Source: Burkholderia sp. Ac-20365 (GTDB lineage Bacteria; Pseudomonadota; Gammaproteobacteria; Burkholderiales; Burkholderiaceae). Taken from it: a DNA stretch of 42,301 nt. The DNA lies in assembly GCF_017104715.1 (NCBI RefSeq), contig NZ_JAAGPI010000056.1, forward strand, positions 1 to 42,301, in the 5' to 3' direction. Position 1 is the stretch's first letter. Each line of letters opens with the position of its first letter. The notes under the pieces were generated by a model. It was not told the DNA's origin, did not search any database, and saw only the letters and a program-made list of their open reading frames with translations. The position numbers and the translations under genes were made by a program. This document shows, piece by piece, positions 8,071-16,334 of the stretch.

Positions 8071-9513
8071 TCAAAAGAAAATCAACGATGTTGCGATAAA
8101 CAACGGTATCAGCACGACGCCCGACCACGCGAGATAGCCGAAAAAACTCGGCATTTTCACGCCGCGCGATTCGGCGATCGCCTTCACCATGAAGTTCGGC
8201 GCGTTGCCGATGTAGCTGACGGCACCCATGAACACGGCGCCCGCCGAAATTGCGGCGAGCGTCGATGCGCCCGTGGTCGTCAACGTCTGCGCGTCGCCGC
8301 CCGCGAGATTGAAGAACACCAGATACGTAGGCGCATTATCGAGGAACGACGACAACAGGCCCGTCGCCCAGAAATACATGTCGTCGCGCGGCTGGCCGGC
8401 CGCGTCGTTGACGAGATGCACGATACCGCTGAACGCGCCCGCCTCGCCCGCGCGCAAGATCATGATGACGGGCGCGATCGTCACGAAGATGGCGGCGAAC
8501 AGTTTCGCGACTTCCTCGATGGGCGCCCAGTTGAACGCGTTGCCTTCGCGCGCGGCGCGCGGCGTCACGGCCAGCGACAGCAGCGTCACGACGATCAGCG
8601 CGACATCACGCACGAGATTCTGCAACGCGACGTGCGTGCCCGCCACATCGAACGTGATGCCGGATTTCCAGATGCCGCTCATCAGCACCAGCGCGATCAC
8701 CAGTGCAAGCAGCACGAAGTTGATCTTGCCGATGACGCCGACGTCCGGCGTATCCGGAGACGGATCGACGGGACGCAATTCGTCGCGATGCCGGAAATAG
8801 AACGAATCGAGCGCGTAGAAAACAGCGAGCAACACGATACAGATGAAGAGCATCGGCAGCGCGAGATGCACCGTCGTCCAGAAGAAACCGACGCCGTTCA
8901 GAAAGCCGAGAAACAAAGGCGGATCGCCGAGCGGCGACAGCGAGCCACCCGCGTTCGCAACCAGAAAGATGAAGAACACGACGACGTGCACGACGTGACG
9001 CCGGTTATCGTTCGCGCGTAGCAGCGGCCGGATCAGCAGCATCGCCGCGCCCGTCGTGCCCATGATGCTCGCGAGCGCGGTGCCGAGTGCGAGCAAAGCG
9101 GTATTCAGGCGCGGCGAGCCATGCAGATTGCCCGTCACGCAGATGCCGCCCGCCACCGTGTACAGCGCCGTGAGCAGCACGATGAACGGCAGGTACTCTT
9201 CGAGCATTGCATGAATCAGCGTGCCGATTGCCGTCGATGCTCCGAACGCGAACGCAAACGGCACAAGGAACGCGATCGCCCACGCGGCGGAAATCTTGCC
9301 GAAGTGGTGATGCCAGAGTTTTGAGGCGACGAGCGGAAACACGGCAATCGACAACAGGATGCCCGCGAACGGCACGCCCCACCAGGCAGAGAGCGACGCG
9401 CCGTCGAGGCTCGCGGCCGATGCAGCAAGCGGCCAGCCCAACAACGCCAATGTCAGAGCGACCCCGTGCCGCTGCCACGGCACAGCCCTACGCGCCACGT
9501 ACGACGATCGCAT
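8071..9513 (-). CDS. Sodium:proton antiporter / CitMHS_2-type ion transporter
   Basis: About 480 residues with roughly a dozen hydrophobic segments. The block GSPRLNTALLALGTALASIMGTTGAAM followed by GGSLSPLGDPPLFLGFL matches the NhaD-like / putative citrate transporter group of the ion transporter superfamily, in which the G-x-x-x-P-x-GDPP segment lines the transport site. A potential signal-like segment (ALTLALLGWPLAASAASLDG) begins near residue 20. The ATG at 9513 overlaps the lutC stop by 26 bases and has no clear ribosome site, so a later GTG in the first 20 codons is possible. The transported ion cannot be proven; Na+/H+ exchange is the usual annotation. The order pncB-lutC-antiporter-dehydrogenase-rmuC on one strand looks like a conserved cluster. 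Confidence 0.85.
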   Translation of the reverse strand: MRSSYVARRAVPWQRHGVALTLALLGWPLAASAASLDGASLSAWWGVPFAGILLSIAVFPLVASKLWHHHFGKISAAWAIAFLVPFAFAFGASTAIGTLIHAMLEEYLPFIVLLTALYTVAGGICVTGNLHGSPRLNTALLALGTALASIMGTTGAAMLLIRPLLRANDNRRHVVHVVVFFIFLVANAGGSLSPLGDPPLFLGFLNGVGFFWTTVHLALPMLFICIVLLAVFYALDSFYFRHRDELRPVDPSPDTPDVGVIGKINFVLLALVIALVLMSGIWKSGITFDVAGTHVALQNLVRDVALIVVTLLSLAVTPRAAREGNAFNWAPIEEVAKLFAAIFVTIAPVIMILRAGEAGAFSGIVHLVNDAAGQPRDDMYFWATGLLSSFLDNAPTYLVFFNLAGGDAQTLTTTGASTLAAISAGAVFMGAVSYIGNAPNFMVKAIAESRGVKMPSFFGYLAWSGVVLIPLFIATSLIFF

Positions 9514-10150
9514 GCACGCGATAAGGACCGTGCGCGCCCAGCACGATGGTTTGTTCGATGTCGCCCGTACGCGATGGGCCGGAGACGAAGTTGACGGCAC
9601 GCGGCAGTTCACCGCGTTCGCTGCGGATCAGGTTGAACGCTTCCTCATGGCCCGACACAATGCGCGAAGCCGGCACGATTGCAATATGCGTCTCCGGCAG
9701 CAGGCCCGCCGACGCATAGGTCTCTGCCCCGGACAGCAGCACCAGCGTGCCTGTCTCGGCGGTCGCGCAGAAGCAGCCGGTGATGCCGACGCGGTCTTCG
9801 TCGCGCGGTTTGCGAAACTCGACCTCGATGCCGGAGCCCGCCCAAGGCAGCCCTTCGAGCGTCTGCCATGCAATGGCCTGGGTCGGAAGATTCAGTTCAG
9901 TCAGATAGCGATGTGCTGCAGCGGGCGCGTCGGCGAGCGACTCGACGGTATCGACCGTGGTCGCCATCTTCTTGGCCTGCTCGATGAAATGCGCGACGAG
10001 ATCCGCAGGCATTGGGGGACGCGGACCTTGTGGATGGCTTGCCAGATACGCCTGCGCCGCTTCACGCTCGGACGCGGCCGGCTCGGGCTCGCGCCCTTGC
10101 GCCGCGCGAATGCGCGCCAGGATGTTGCGGCGGGCAGTAGATGTATCCAT
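9488..10150 (-). CDS. lutC: LutC/YkgG-family LUD-domain protein (lactate utilisation)
   Basis: 220-residue LUD-domain protein. LutC is normally one of three subunits of the LutABC L-lactate oxidase. The start at 10150 (MDTSTARRNILARI) is supported by GAGGAT 8-12 bases upstream; a longer frame to 10198 lacks such support. Recognisable parts are the N-terminal helix ARRNILARIRAAQGR, VGITGCFCATAETGTLVLLSG in the core, and LLPETHIAIVPASRIV then SGPSRTGDIEQTIVLGAHGPYRVHAI at the C-terminus. No lutA or lutB is adjacent, so it either partners genes elsewhere or acts outside the classical complex. Downstream it overlaps the antiporter gene. Confidence 0.88.
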   Translation of the reverse strand: MDTSTARRNILARIRAAQGREPEPAASEREAAQAYLASHPQGPRPPMPADLVAHFIEQAKKMATTVDTVESLADAPAAAHRYLTELNLPTQAIAWQTLEGLPWAGSGIEVEFRKPRDEDRVGITGCFCATAETGTLVLLSGAETYASAGLLPETHIAIVPASRIVSGHEEAFNLIRSERGELPRAVNFVSGPSRTGDIEQTIVLGAHGPYRVHAIVVRGA

Positions 10151-10319
10151 GTGCAATATCCTCGTGCCGGTGACCGTGTGGATCGGGGGAGATGACACGC
10201 GAATTATACCGGCCGCCCTTCACGCGAACACCTGGCCGAACGGCATATAGCGGCGCCCGCAGGGAGCGCCGACAATCCCTTCACATGCCATGCGGTTGCA
10301 ACAGCAAAGAGGCCTCGCG

Positions 10320-11519
10320 TTACTTGCCCGCGTCTTCTTCCAAAGGCTGATCGATGCCGAACACCTGGCGCAGATAGGCAAGGTACGCCTTGTCTTCGCA
10401 CATGTTCTTGCCCGGCGAATCGGACAGCTTGGCAACAGGCTGGCCGTTGCACTTGACCATCTTGATGACGATCTGCAGCGGGTTGTAGCCGAGGTCGTTG
10501 GTGAGATTCGTGCCGACGCCGAAGGCCAGCTTGCAGCGGCCGCGAAAGCGCTCGTACAACTGCAGCACCTTCGGGATATCGAGCGCGTCGGAGAACACCA
10601 GTACCTTGGTGCGCGGGTCGCAGCGGTTCGCTTCGTAGTGCGCGAGAAGACGCTCGCCCCAGTCGAACGGATCGCCGGAATCGTGGCGCGCGCCGTCGAA
10701 GAGCTTGCAGAAGTACATGTCGAAATCACGCAGGAATGCCTTCATGCCATACACGTCCGACAACGCGATACCGAGATCGCCGCGATATTCCTTGGCCCAC
10801 ATCTCGAAGCCGAAAATCTGCGAGTCGCGCAGGCGCGGGCCGAGCGCCTGGCAGGCCTGCAGGTACTCATGCGCCATCGTGCCGAGCGGCGTGAGACCGT
10901 GCTTCATCGCGTAGAACACGTTGCTCGTGCCCGTGAACTGCTCGCGCAGGCCTTCCTTCAGCGTAAGGATCACTTCTTCGTGCCAGCGCCCGGAGAAGCG
11001 GCGACGCGTGCCGTAGTCGGCGATCTTGCAGTCGGCGAACTCGGGGCGTGCGCCGAGCAGCTGGATCTTGTCGCGCAGGCGCTCGCGCCCTTCGCTGTAG
11101 TCAGGCTGCTGCTGGGTGTTGCGGAAGTACACCTCGTTGACGATCGCGAGCACGGGGATTTCGAAGAGGATCGTGTGCAGCCACGGCCCCTTGATGTCGA
11201 TCTCGATCTCCCCGTTGCCCTTCGGCGAAGGCGTGATCGAAATGTACTTTTCGTTCAGATGGAAGAGCGCGAGGAAGTCGATGAAATCATTTTTGATAAA
11301 GCGCATCCGGCGCAGATAGTCGAGTTCGCCCTCGTTGAAGCGCAGCTTGCAGAGCTTGTGCACTTCACTGCGAATCTCGTCGATATACGGCACGAGGTTG
11401 ACGTTCGGCGTGCGGCAGCGGAACTTGTATTCGACGTTGGCGGCCGGGAAATGATGCAGCACAACCTGCATCATCGTGAACTTGTACAGGTCGGTATCGA
11501 GCAGCGAAGTAATGGTCAT
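10320..11519 (-). CDS. pncB: Nicotinate phosphoribosyltransferase PncB
   Basis: Salvages nicotinate to nicotinate mononucleotide using PRPP and ATP, feeding NAD synthesis. The 399-residue length is standard. The N-terminus TSLLDTDLYKFTMMQVVLHHFP is the family signature; the catalytic-histidine region GTRRRFSGRWHEEVI, then GTSNVFYAMKHGLTPLGTMAHEY, and the phosphate-binding RHDSGDPFDWGERLL follow. LAFGVGTNLTNDLG and CNGQPVAKLSDSPGKNMCED complete the type II PRTase-like barrel. It is divergent from fdxA across 357 bases. Confidence 0.96.
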   Translation of the reverse strand: MTITSLLDTDLYKFTMMQVVLHHFPAANVEYKFRCRTPNVNLVPYIDEIRSEVHKLCKLRFNEGELDYLRRMRFIKNDFIDFLALFHLNEKYISITPSPKGNGEIEIDIKGPWLHTILFEIPVLAIVNEVYFRNTQQQPDYSEGRERLRDKIQLLGARPEFADCKIADYGTRRRFSGRWHEEVILTLKEGLREQFTGTSNVFYAMKHGLTPLGTMAHEYLQACQALGPRLRDSQIFGFEMWAKEYRGDLGIALSDVYGMKAFLRDFDMYFCKLFDGARHDSGDPFDWGERLLAHYEANRCDPRTKVLVFSDALDIPKVLQLYERFRGRCKLAFGVGTNLTNDLGYNPLQIVIKMVKCNGQPVAKLSDSPGKNMCEDKAYLAYLRQVFGIDQPLEEDAGK

Positions 11520-11876
11520 GATCTTGCAAACCGGGACTGCATGAAATCGGAAGACGTCAGGCCTCGTGCGCCTTCGTCCTTTTCGTGTTCGCCTCGTGCG
11601 CGATGCCCGGCATGCACGCGGCGGGCTTCGCGCAGTGCCCGCGCAAACCGGGACTCGCGAGGATGCTGTCGCATGTTACCCGAATGCGCGCGACGGGTTG
11701 TCTCAACACGTCAACGCAGCCGGGCGCGGGCGGCGGCCCCATAAACTAATCACCAAACGATATAAACGGCCTGGGCCGATGGCGTATGCACTACTTGACG
11801 TTACGTTACAATACCGCTTTTGGCGTTTCGCCATCTCCCCACTACCCAAAAAATATCGTTTGCAGGAGTTGCCTGA
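11520..11876. other. pncB-fdxA divergent intergenic region
   Basis: 357 bases without a convincing gene, which must hold both divergent promoters. A TTGACG hexamer at 11795-11800 could be the fdxA -35 box, but no good -10 box sits 16-18 bases downstream. A 13-base direct repeat, GCAAACCGGGACT, occurs at 11526-11538 and 11643-11655. The fdxA ribosome site AGGAG is at about 11864-11868. Confidence 0.5.
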
Positions 11877-12200
11877 ATGACTCACGTTGTGACCGAAAGC
11901 TGCATCAAGTGCCGCTATACCGACTGCGTCGATGTGTGCCCGGTGGACTGCTTTCGCGAAGGTCCCAACTTCCTCGCGATCGACCCCGACGAATGCATCG
12001 ACTGCGCTGTGTGCGTTGCGGAATGCCCGGTGAACGCCATCTACGCTGAAGAAGACGTGCCCGGCGACCAGCAGCACTTCACGGAACTGAACGCAGAACT
12101 GGCAAAGGCATGGCCGAGCATCACCAAGACCAAGGCGCCGTTGCCCGAAGCCGACGAATTCAAGGACGTGAAGGAAAAGCTCGCGCTGCTCGAACGCTAA
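11877..12200 (+). CDS. fdxA: 7Fe ferredoxin FdxA
   Basis: 107-residue ferredoxin of the Azotobacter FdI / FdxA type, a soluble electron carrier with one [3Fe-4S] and one [4Fe-4S] cluster. The N-terminal motif CIKCRYTDCVDVCPVDCF has the altered spacing typical of the 3Fe site, and CIDCAVCVAECP supplies the 4Fe site. The acidic C-terminal extension (ADEFKDVKEKLALLER) is also characteristic. The start is fixed by AGGAG eight bases upstream and by alignment of MTHVVTESCIKC with the family. Confidence 0.97.
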   Translation: MTHVVTESCIKCRYTDCVDVCPVDCFREGPNFLAIDPDECIDCAVCVAECPVNAIYAEEDVPGDQQHFTELNAELAKAWPSITKTKAPLPEADEFKDVKEKLALLER

Positions 12201-12270
12201 TTCGCGCGCGTAGCAAAACCTGTCTTCCCAGCTCGAATCAGTCGAATTAAATTGAGATGAAGCGGGGGTA

Positions 12271-12299
12271 TTGACAGCTTCTGCGCTACCTCCTACAAT
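12271..12299 (+). promoter_or_regulatory. Strong sigma-70 promoter of the tRNA-Asn genes
   Basis: TTGACA (12271-12276), a 17-base spacer, and TACAAT (12294-12299) form a near-consensus housekeeping promoter. Transcription should begin around 12306, 16 bases before the first tRNA-Asn. Confidence 0.88.
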
Positions 12300-12321
12300 T
12301 CCGCTTCTCTGCTGTTGTTGT

Positions 12322-12397
12322 TCCCCGATAGCTCAGTCGGTAGAGCGCCGGACTGTTAATCCGTAGGTCCCTGGTTCGAGCCCAGGTCGGGGAGCCA
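12322..12397 (+). tRNA. tRNA-Asn (anticodon GTT), copy 1
   Basis: 76-base cloverleaf with encoded CCA. Acceptor TCCCCGA pairs with TCGGGGA; the D arm is GCTC/GAGC; the anticodon loop CTGTTAA gives GTT (asparagine); the T arm CCTGG-TTCGAGC-CCAGG is perfect. The outermost anticodon-stem pair (C-T) is mismatched. It is identical to copy 2, 63 bases downstream. Confidence 0.97.
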
Positions 12398-12406
12398 AGA
12401 ATTGCA

Positions 12407-12435
12407 AAGGCCCGTTAACCACGACGGGTCTTTTT
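12407..12435 (+). terminator. Terminator-like hairpin between the two tRNA-Asn genes
   Basis: Stem GGCCCGT / ACGGGTC with an 8-base loop, followed by five T. It could end transcripts of copy 1 or act as a processing signal, with partial read-through to copy 2, for which no separate strong promoter is evident. Confidence 0.7.
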
Positions 12436-12460
12436 ATGTAGCAACAAGTTGTATTGCTGT

Positions 12461-12536
12461 TCCCCGATAGCTCAGTCGGTAGAGCGCCGGACTGTTAATC
12501 CGTAGGTCCCTGGTTCGAGCCCAGGTCGGGGAGCCA
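12461..12536 (+). tRNA. tRNA-Asn (anticodon GTT), copy 2
   Basis: Identical over 76 bases to the copy at 12322, including the encoded CCA. The tandem arrangement points to a local duplication that also copied a terminator-like hairpin downstream. Confidence 0.97.
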
Positions 12537-12543
12537 AAATTTG

Positions 12544-12575
12544 AAGGCCCGCATTCGTGCGGGCCTTTTCTTTTT
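12544..12575 (+). terminator. Rho-independent terminator after tRNA-Asn copy 2
   Basis: Perfect 10-bp stem AAGGCCCGCA / TGCGGGCCTT with a TTCG tetraloop, followed by TTCTTTTT. It starts eight bases after the CCA end. Confidence 0.92.
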
Positions 12576-12721
12576 CTACGCTCGCTTATCGGCATGCGGC
12601 TTCGTCGGTGGCGTACAGCATCAGGAAGTCGAGTCAACGGGCCGCACCACCATCCAGGTTAGGATGACATTCTCGCCGGCAGATGCCCCGCCCTTCACTT
12701 GCTCATTGTTCCGCTCACCTG

Positions 12722-13219
12722 ATGAAACTCGCCCTGTCCTGTGCGCGCGTCGAACGCGCGGCCATTCTCGCTGCCTCCGTTGCGTTCGCCTGCGCGCCGC
12801 TCGCGCATGCCGAGGAAGTCGCCAGCGTCAACACGAACTTTCATATCACCGGCTCGGACCGCGTAGTCGTCGAAGCCTACGACGATCCCGCCGTGCAGGG
12901 CGTCACCTGCTACGTGTCGCGGGCGCGCACGGGCGGCATCAAGGGCACGCTCGGGATCGCCGAAGATCCGACCGAGGCGTCGATCGCGTGCCGCCAGGTC
13001 GGCGCCATCAAGATTGCCGAGCCTCTGCGCCAGCAAGCCGACGTGTTCACCGAACGCATGTCGCTCATTTTCAAGACGCTGCACGTGGTGCGGGTCGTCG
13101 ATTCGAAGCGCAATACGCTCGTGTATCTGACCTACAGCGACCGCGTCGCGACGGGCAGCGCGAAGAACAGCGTCACGGCTGTGCCGATGCCCGCCGGCAC
13201 GACGATCCCCGTCCGTTGA
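12722..13219 (+). CDS. creA: CreA-family periplasmic protein
   Basis: 165-residue exported protein of the CreA family, whose biochemical role is unknown. The ATG at 12722 gives a signal peptide (MKLALSCARVERAAILAASVAFACAPLAHA) cleaved near HA-EE; an upstream ATG at 12683 would add 13 residues that do not suit a signal peptide. The mature part carries VEAYDDPAVQGVTCYVSRA, TGGIKGTLGIAEDPTEASI and ACRQVGAI, the conserved CreA block, including two Cys that could form a disulphide. It stands alone, with no creBCD genes nearby. Confidence 0.9.
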   Translation: MKLALSCARVERAAILAASVAFACAPLAHAEEVASVNTNFHITGSDRVVVEAYDDPAVQGVTCYVSRARTGGIKGTLGIAEDPTEASIACRQVGAIKIAEPLRQQADVFTERMSLIFKTLHVVRVVDSKRNTLVYLTYSDRVATGSAKNSVTAVPMPAGTTIPVR

Positions 13220-13286
13220 AAACACGTGCAAGCGGCCCCGGAACGGACGACGCGCGGTAAACTGACAGGTCCACCGGACTTTGCTC

Positions 13287-14114
13287 ATGACTTCGACCCG
13301 TTTCCGCGATAACGCCCGTTACTGGCGCACGCCGCTTCTGCCCGGCGCGGATCTGCTCACGGCCGAATATCACGATCACGAGTTCACGCCGCACTGGCAC
13401 GACGCGTACACGATTCCCGTGATCGAGGCGGGCGCGGAAACGTATCGTTATCAGGGCGCGCGCCATGTCGCCGAGGCGGGCAGCGTGCCTGTCATCAATC
13501 CCGGTGAAGTGCACACTGGCTCGCGGGCGATGGACGAAGGCTGGCGCTATCGCGTGATGTACGCGCCTGTCGACTTCCTCCATGCGCTTGCCGAAGACAT
13601 CGCGGGCCGCGCGCAACCGCTGCCATGGTTCGACGCCGACGTGATCCGCGATGCCGATCTCGCGATGCGGCTGTCGCGTGCGCATCAGTTGCTGGAGGCG
13701 AATGGCGATCCCCTCGTCGCGGAAACGGCGATGCTCGACGCACTGTCGACGCTGCTCGTCCGCTACGGCCGCACGCGCCCCGTCCCAACGCAGTGTTCCA
13801 CCGACGACGCGCGCGTCGTCACAATGAAAGAGCAACTCGCCGCCGAGCTGGCCGAGCCGCTCAAGCTCGCCGATCTCGCCGAGACTGTCGGCCTGTCGCA
13901 GTTCCACGCCGCGCGGCTGTTCACGCGCGTAACCGGGTTGCCGCCGCACGCATGGCGCAACCAGATGCGCTTGCAGCGATCGCTTGCACCGCTGCGCGCG
14001 GGCGCGTCGGTGGCCGATGTGGCGGCGGCGAGCGGCTTCACCGACCAAAGCCATTTCACCCGGCATTTCCGCCGCATGTTCGGCGTGCCGCCGGGGCGCT
14101 GGCAGTCGGCATGA
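13287..14114 (+). CDS. AraC-family transcriptional regulator
   Basis: 275-residue regulator with an N-terminal cupin-like sensing domain (EYHDHEFTPHWHDAYTIPVIEAG, then VINPGEVHTG) and a C-terminal double helix-turn-helix (LKLADLAETVGLSQFHAARLFTRV and SVADVAAASGFTDQSHFTRHFRRMFGVPPGRW). I chose the ATG at 13287. It is followed on the same strand by azlC and azlD, starting 105 bases downstream. AraC genes of this type often sit next to AzlCD exporters, so it probably controls them (inference from position). Confidence 0.92.
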   Translation: MTSTRFRDNARYWRTPLLPGADLLTAEYHDHEFTPHWHDAYTIPVIEAGAETYRYQGARHVAEAGSVPVINPGEVHTGSRAMDEGWRYRVMYAPVDFLHALAEDIAGRAQPLPWFDADVIRDADLAMRLSRAHQLLEANGDPLVAETAMLDALSTLLVRYGRTRPVPTQCSTDDARVVTMKEQLAAELAEPLKLADLAETVGLSQFHAARLFTRVTGLPPHAWRNQMRLQRSLAPLRAGASVADVAAASGFTDQSHFTRHFRRMFGVPPGRWQSA

Positions 14115-14219
14115 ATCCCTGAAACCGCAAACCCTCCCACTTCGAAGCGACAAGCGCAAGAACGTACAAGCCGCCCCATTCCTCGCCGGCTATGCTCCAG
14201 CCCTATCGAGGAGGAAAGC

Positions 14220-14960
14220 TTGACTCAACCTGCACAACCCGTTCGCCGTCTCAAGGAACTCACGGCGGGCGCACGCGACACGATCCCGATGATCGTCGGC
14301 GCCGCGCCGTTCGGCGTGATTTACGGCACGCTCGTCGCATCCGGCCCGCTGCATCTGTGGCATGGCCAGCTGATGTCGCTGATCGTGTTCGCGGGATCGG
14401 CCCAGTTCATCGCGCTCGGCCTGATCGCCGGCCACGCGAGCTATGTCGTCGTGTGGGCGACGACGCTCGTCGTCAACGCCCGCCACGTTCTCTACAGCGC
14501 GACGCTCGCGCCGTACGTGTCGCATCTGCCGTCGCGCTGGCGCTGGACGCTCGGCGGCCTGCTCACCGATGAAGTCTTCGCCGTCGCCTGGGCGCACTAC
14601 CGGCTGCATCCGCCCGGCTCGGTCGGCCCGTACTATTTCCTCGGCTCCGGCCTCGCGATGTATCTCAACTGGCAGATCTGGACGCTGGTCGGCCTGCTGT
14701 TCGGCGCGGCCTTCCCCGGCCTGCAATCGCTCGGACTCGATTTCGCGATGGTCGCGACGTTCATCGCGATCGTCGTGCCGCAACTGGTTGCCGTGCGCTA
14801 TCTGGCGGCGGCCGCCACGGCAGGCGCACTGGCGTTCTTCTGGCAAGGCTGGCCTTACAAGCTCGGCCTGCTTGGCGCCGTGTTCGCCGGCGTCGCGGTC
14901 GGCGTGGTGCTGTCATTGCCAGCCTTCCAGCGCACCCGCACGGTGGAGGCATCGCGATGA
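14220..14960 (+). CDS. azlC: AzlC-family branched-chain amino acid exporter subunit
   Basis: 246-residue membrane protein, large subunit of an AzlC/AzlD (YgaZH-type) amino acid efflux system. The TTG start at 14220 is supported by a very strong GAGGAGGAA at 14208-14216. Typical residues are the early block AGARDTIPMIVGAAPFGVIYG and GSAQFIALGLIAG, then NARHVLYSATLAPYVS and the TDEVFAVAWAHY segment. Its last codons overlap the azlD start (ATGA), so translation is coupled. The exported amino acid is unproven. Confidence 0.93.
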   Translation: MTQPAQPVRRLKELTAGARDTIPMIVGAAPFGVIYGTLVASGPLHLWHGQLMSLIVFAGSAQFIALGLIAGHASYVVVWATTLVVNARHVLYSATLAPYVSHLPSRWRWTLGGLLTDEVFAVAWAHYRLHPPGSVGPYYFLGSGLAMYLNWQIWTLVGLLFGAAFPGLQSLGLDFAMVATFIAIVVPQLVAVRYLAAAATAGALAFFWQGWPYKLGLLGAVFAGVAVGVVLSLPAFQRTRTVEASR

Positions 14961-15280
14961 ACTACGTGCTCCTGATTGTCGGCATGGCCGTCATCACGTG
15001 GCTGATCCGCGCCACCGTGTTCATGCTCGGCGACCGCATCGTGTTTCCGCCGCTGGTGCGCACCGCGCTCGGCTTCGTGCCGGTGACCGTGCTCACGGCG
15101 ATCATCGTGCCGATGGCCGTGTCGCCGCACGGCGTGGAAGCCGAGATTACCTGGCGTAACCCGCAACTCATCGGCGCGCTCGCCGCCGTCGCCGTCAGCG
15201 CGCTCACTCGCCGGCCGCTCTTGACCATCGCGGTCGGCCTCGCGGTTTTCTTCCTCTGGCAAGGCGTCGTGCTGAAGTAA
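14957..15280 (+). CDS. azlD: AzlD-family branched-chain amino acid exporter subunit
   Basis: 107-residue membrane protein with four hydrophobic segments, the small partner of AzlC. The N-terminal NYVLLIVGMAVITWLIRATVFML is typical of AzlD, as is the PPLVRTALGFVPVTVLTAIIVP segment. It overlaps azlC by four bases. A hairpin follows the stop. Confidence 0.92.
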   Translation: MNYVLLIVGMAVITWLIRATVFMLGDRIVFPPLVRTALGFVPVTVLTAIIVPMAVSPHGVEAEITWRNPQLIGALAAVAVSALTRRPLLTIAVGLAVFFLWQGVVLK

Positions 15281-15297
15281 CGCCTGTCTGACACCTA

Positions 15298-15325
15298 CGT
15301 ACGCCGTCCGCCCGGACGGCGTACG
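15298..15325 (+). terminator. Strong hairpin after azlD
   Basis: Perfect 12-bp stem CGTACGCCGTCC / GGACGGCGTACG with a four-base loop, 18 bases after the azlD stop. No T run follows (ACCCTCAAG), so it may be a 3'-end stabiliser rather than a full intrinsic terminator. Confidence 0.55.
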
Positions 15326-15513
15326 ACCCTCAAGTTCCCTTTCAATCCGCCGATAAACACTCGTGGTCCGCGAACCAGGCAGCGTCTGTCGATGGCGCGC
15401 CGGCAATCCGGACAGAACCGCACCGAGTACCGGTGCCGCCAGCGCACCGAGGGCGCACGGCACGAGGCAAAGGCCTCGACGGTATTCGCGCGGTCGACGA
15501 AACGGGATAAGAC

Positions 15514-16281
15514 ATGGGTCAGATAACCCTTAACATCAAGGACGAAACGCTCGCTTCCTTACGGAAAGATTTCGACGCGTTCGTGCGGGTCTCGCTAAAG
15601 CTGGATCCACAGTTCGCGACGCCGTCGTTCGAGGACTTTTTGCGCGCGAAGCTCCTCGACAACATGGTGCCGCTGACCGAAAACGCCGTGCAGCGGATGC
15701 TGCAGGGCGGTCAGTACGCTTGGGCGAAACGCACGCTGGACAAGGAGTTCCCCGACGTCGTTGCGATTCTGATGAAGCAGGCGAACGAGTTCGGCTTCGG
15801 CTTTGCCGCGCGCTCGGAATGGACGCCGGAAGAACTCGCGAAGCAGAGCCGCGAGTGGGCGGCGGCCATCGTCAAGGAAGCGGAAGGCGCGCCTTCGCTG
15901 GTGGATCCGCTTGCCGCGCAGATCAAGTCGGCGGCACAGGACATTCAGGCGCTCGAAGAAGTGATGCAGACGCCCGCGTGGCGTCTGGCCGAATCGCTGC
16001 GTCAGCGGGTGTATGAGGCGAAAGTCGCGTGCGAAACCAGCGTGGGCAGCGCGGCGCGCGAAAAGCTCGGTGAACTGCGCGGCCTGTTGCGGCTGGGCAT
16101 TTCGCACGGCTCGTTCCAGAAGCAGGAAGCACAGCAGATCATGGAGTATCTGCGTCTGCTGAAGCCGGAAATTTTCGTCGAAGAGCCGTATGACGTGTTC
16201 ACGCGACTTGCCGCGTGGCTGCGTAACTTCTTTATGCCGCCGCCGCGGCCGCAGCAGCAACAACAGCGGCAATCGCGCTAG
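15514..16281 (+). CDS. Conserved protein of unknown function
   Basis: 255-residue soluble protein with no signal peptide or membrane segment. I do not recognise a named family. Visible features: a short beta-type N-terminus (MGQITLNIKDETLASLRKDF), an amphipathic middle rich in Ala, Glu and Lys, a GFGFAARSEWTPEELAKQSREW block, two long helices around residues 125-215, and a Pro/Gln-rich tail (PPPRPQQQQQRQSR). The tail may be a flexible linker or binding peptide. It stands alone between azlD and the convergent helicase gene; codon use and frame look like those of its neighbours. Confidence 0.75.
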   Translation: MGQITLNIKDETLASLRKDFDAFVRVSLKLDPQFATPSFEDFLRAKLLDNMVPLTENAVQRMLQGGQYAWAKRTLDKEFPDVVAILMKQANEFGFGFAARSEWTPEELAKQSREWAAAIVKEAEGAPSLVDPLAAQIKSAAQDIQALEEVMQTPAWRLAESLRQRVYEAKVACETSVGSAAREKLGELRGLLRLGISHGSFQKQEAQQIMEYLRLLKPEIFVEEPYDVFTRLAAWLRNFFMPPPRPQQQQQRQSR

Positions 16282-16298
16282 CGTCATCTCAATTCGAC

Positions 16299-16317
16299 GG
16301 CGTCCGACATGGACGCC
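16299..16317. other. Short hairpin between convergent genes
   Basis: Stem GGCGTCC / GGACGCC with a 5-base loop in the 53-base gap between the conserved unknown gene and the helicase. No T tract; possible weak bidirectional terminator. Confidence 0.3.
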
Positions 16318-16334
16318 ATCAGATCGCGGCAAGC

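Noticed and set aside
7171..9021. 616-codon plus-strand open frame across the dehydrogenase and antiporter genes
   Set aside because: Its product is Arg/His/Gln-rich without any domain and lies antisense to two clear genes, a common high-GC shadow.
12322..12536. tRNA-Asn pair as a genomic-island attachment site
   Set aside because: No integrase follows and no partial tRNA 3' repeat was noticed in the rest of the window; flanking genes look like core genome.
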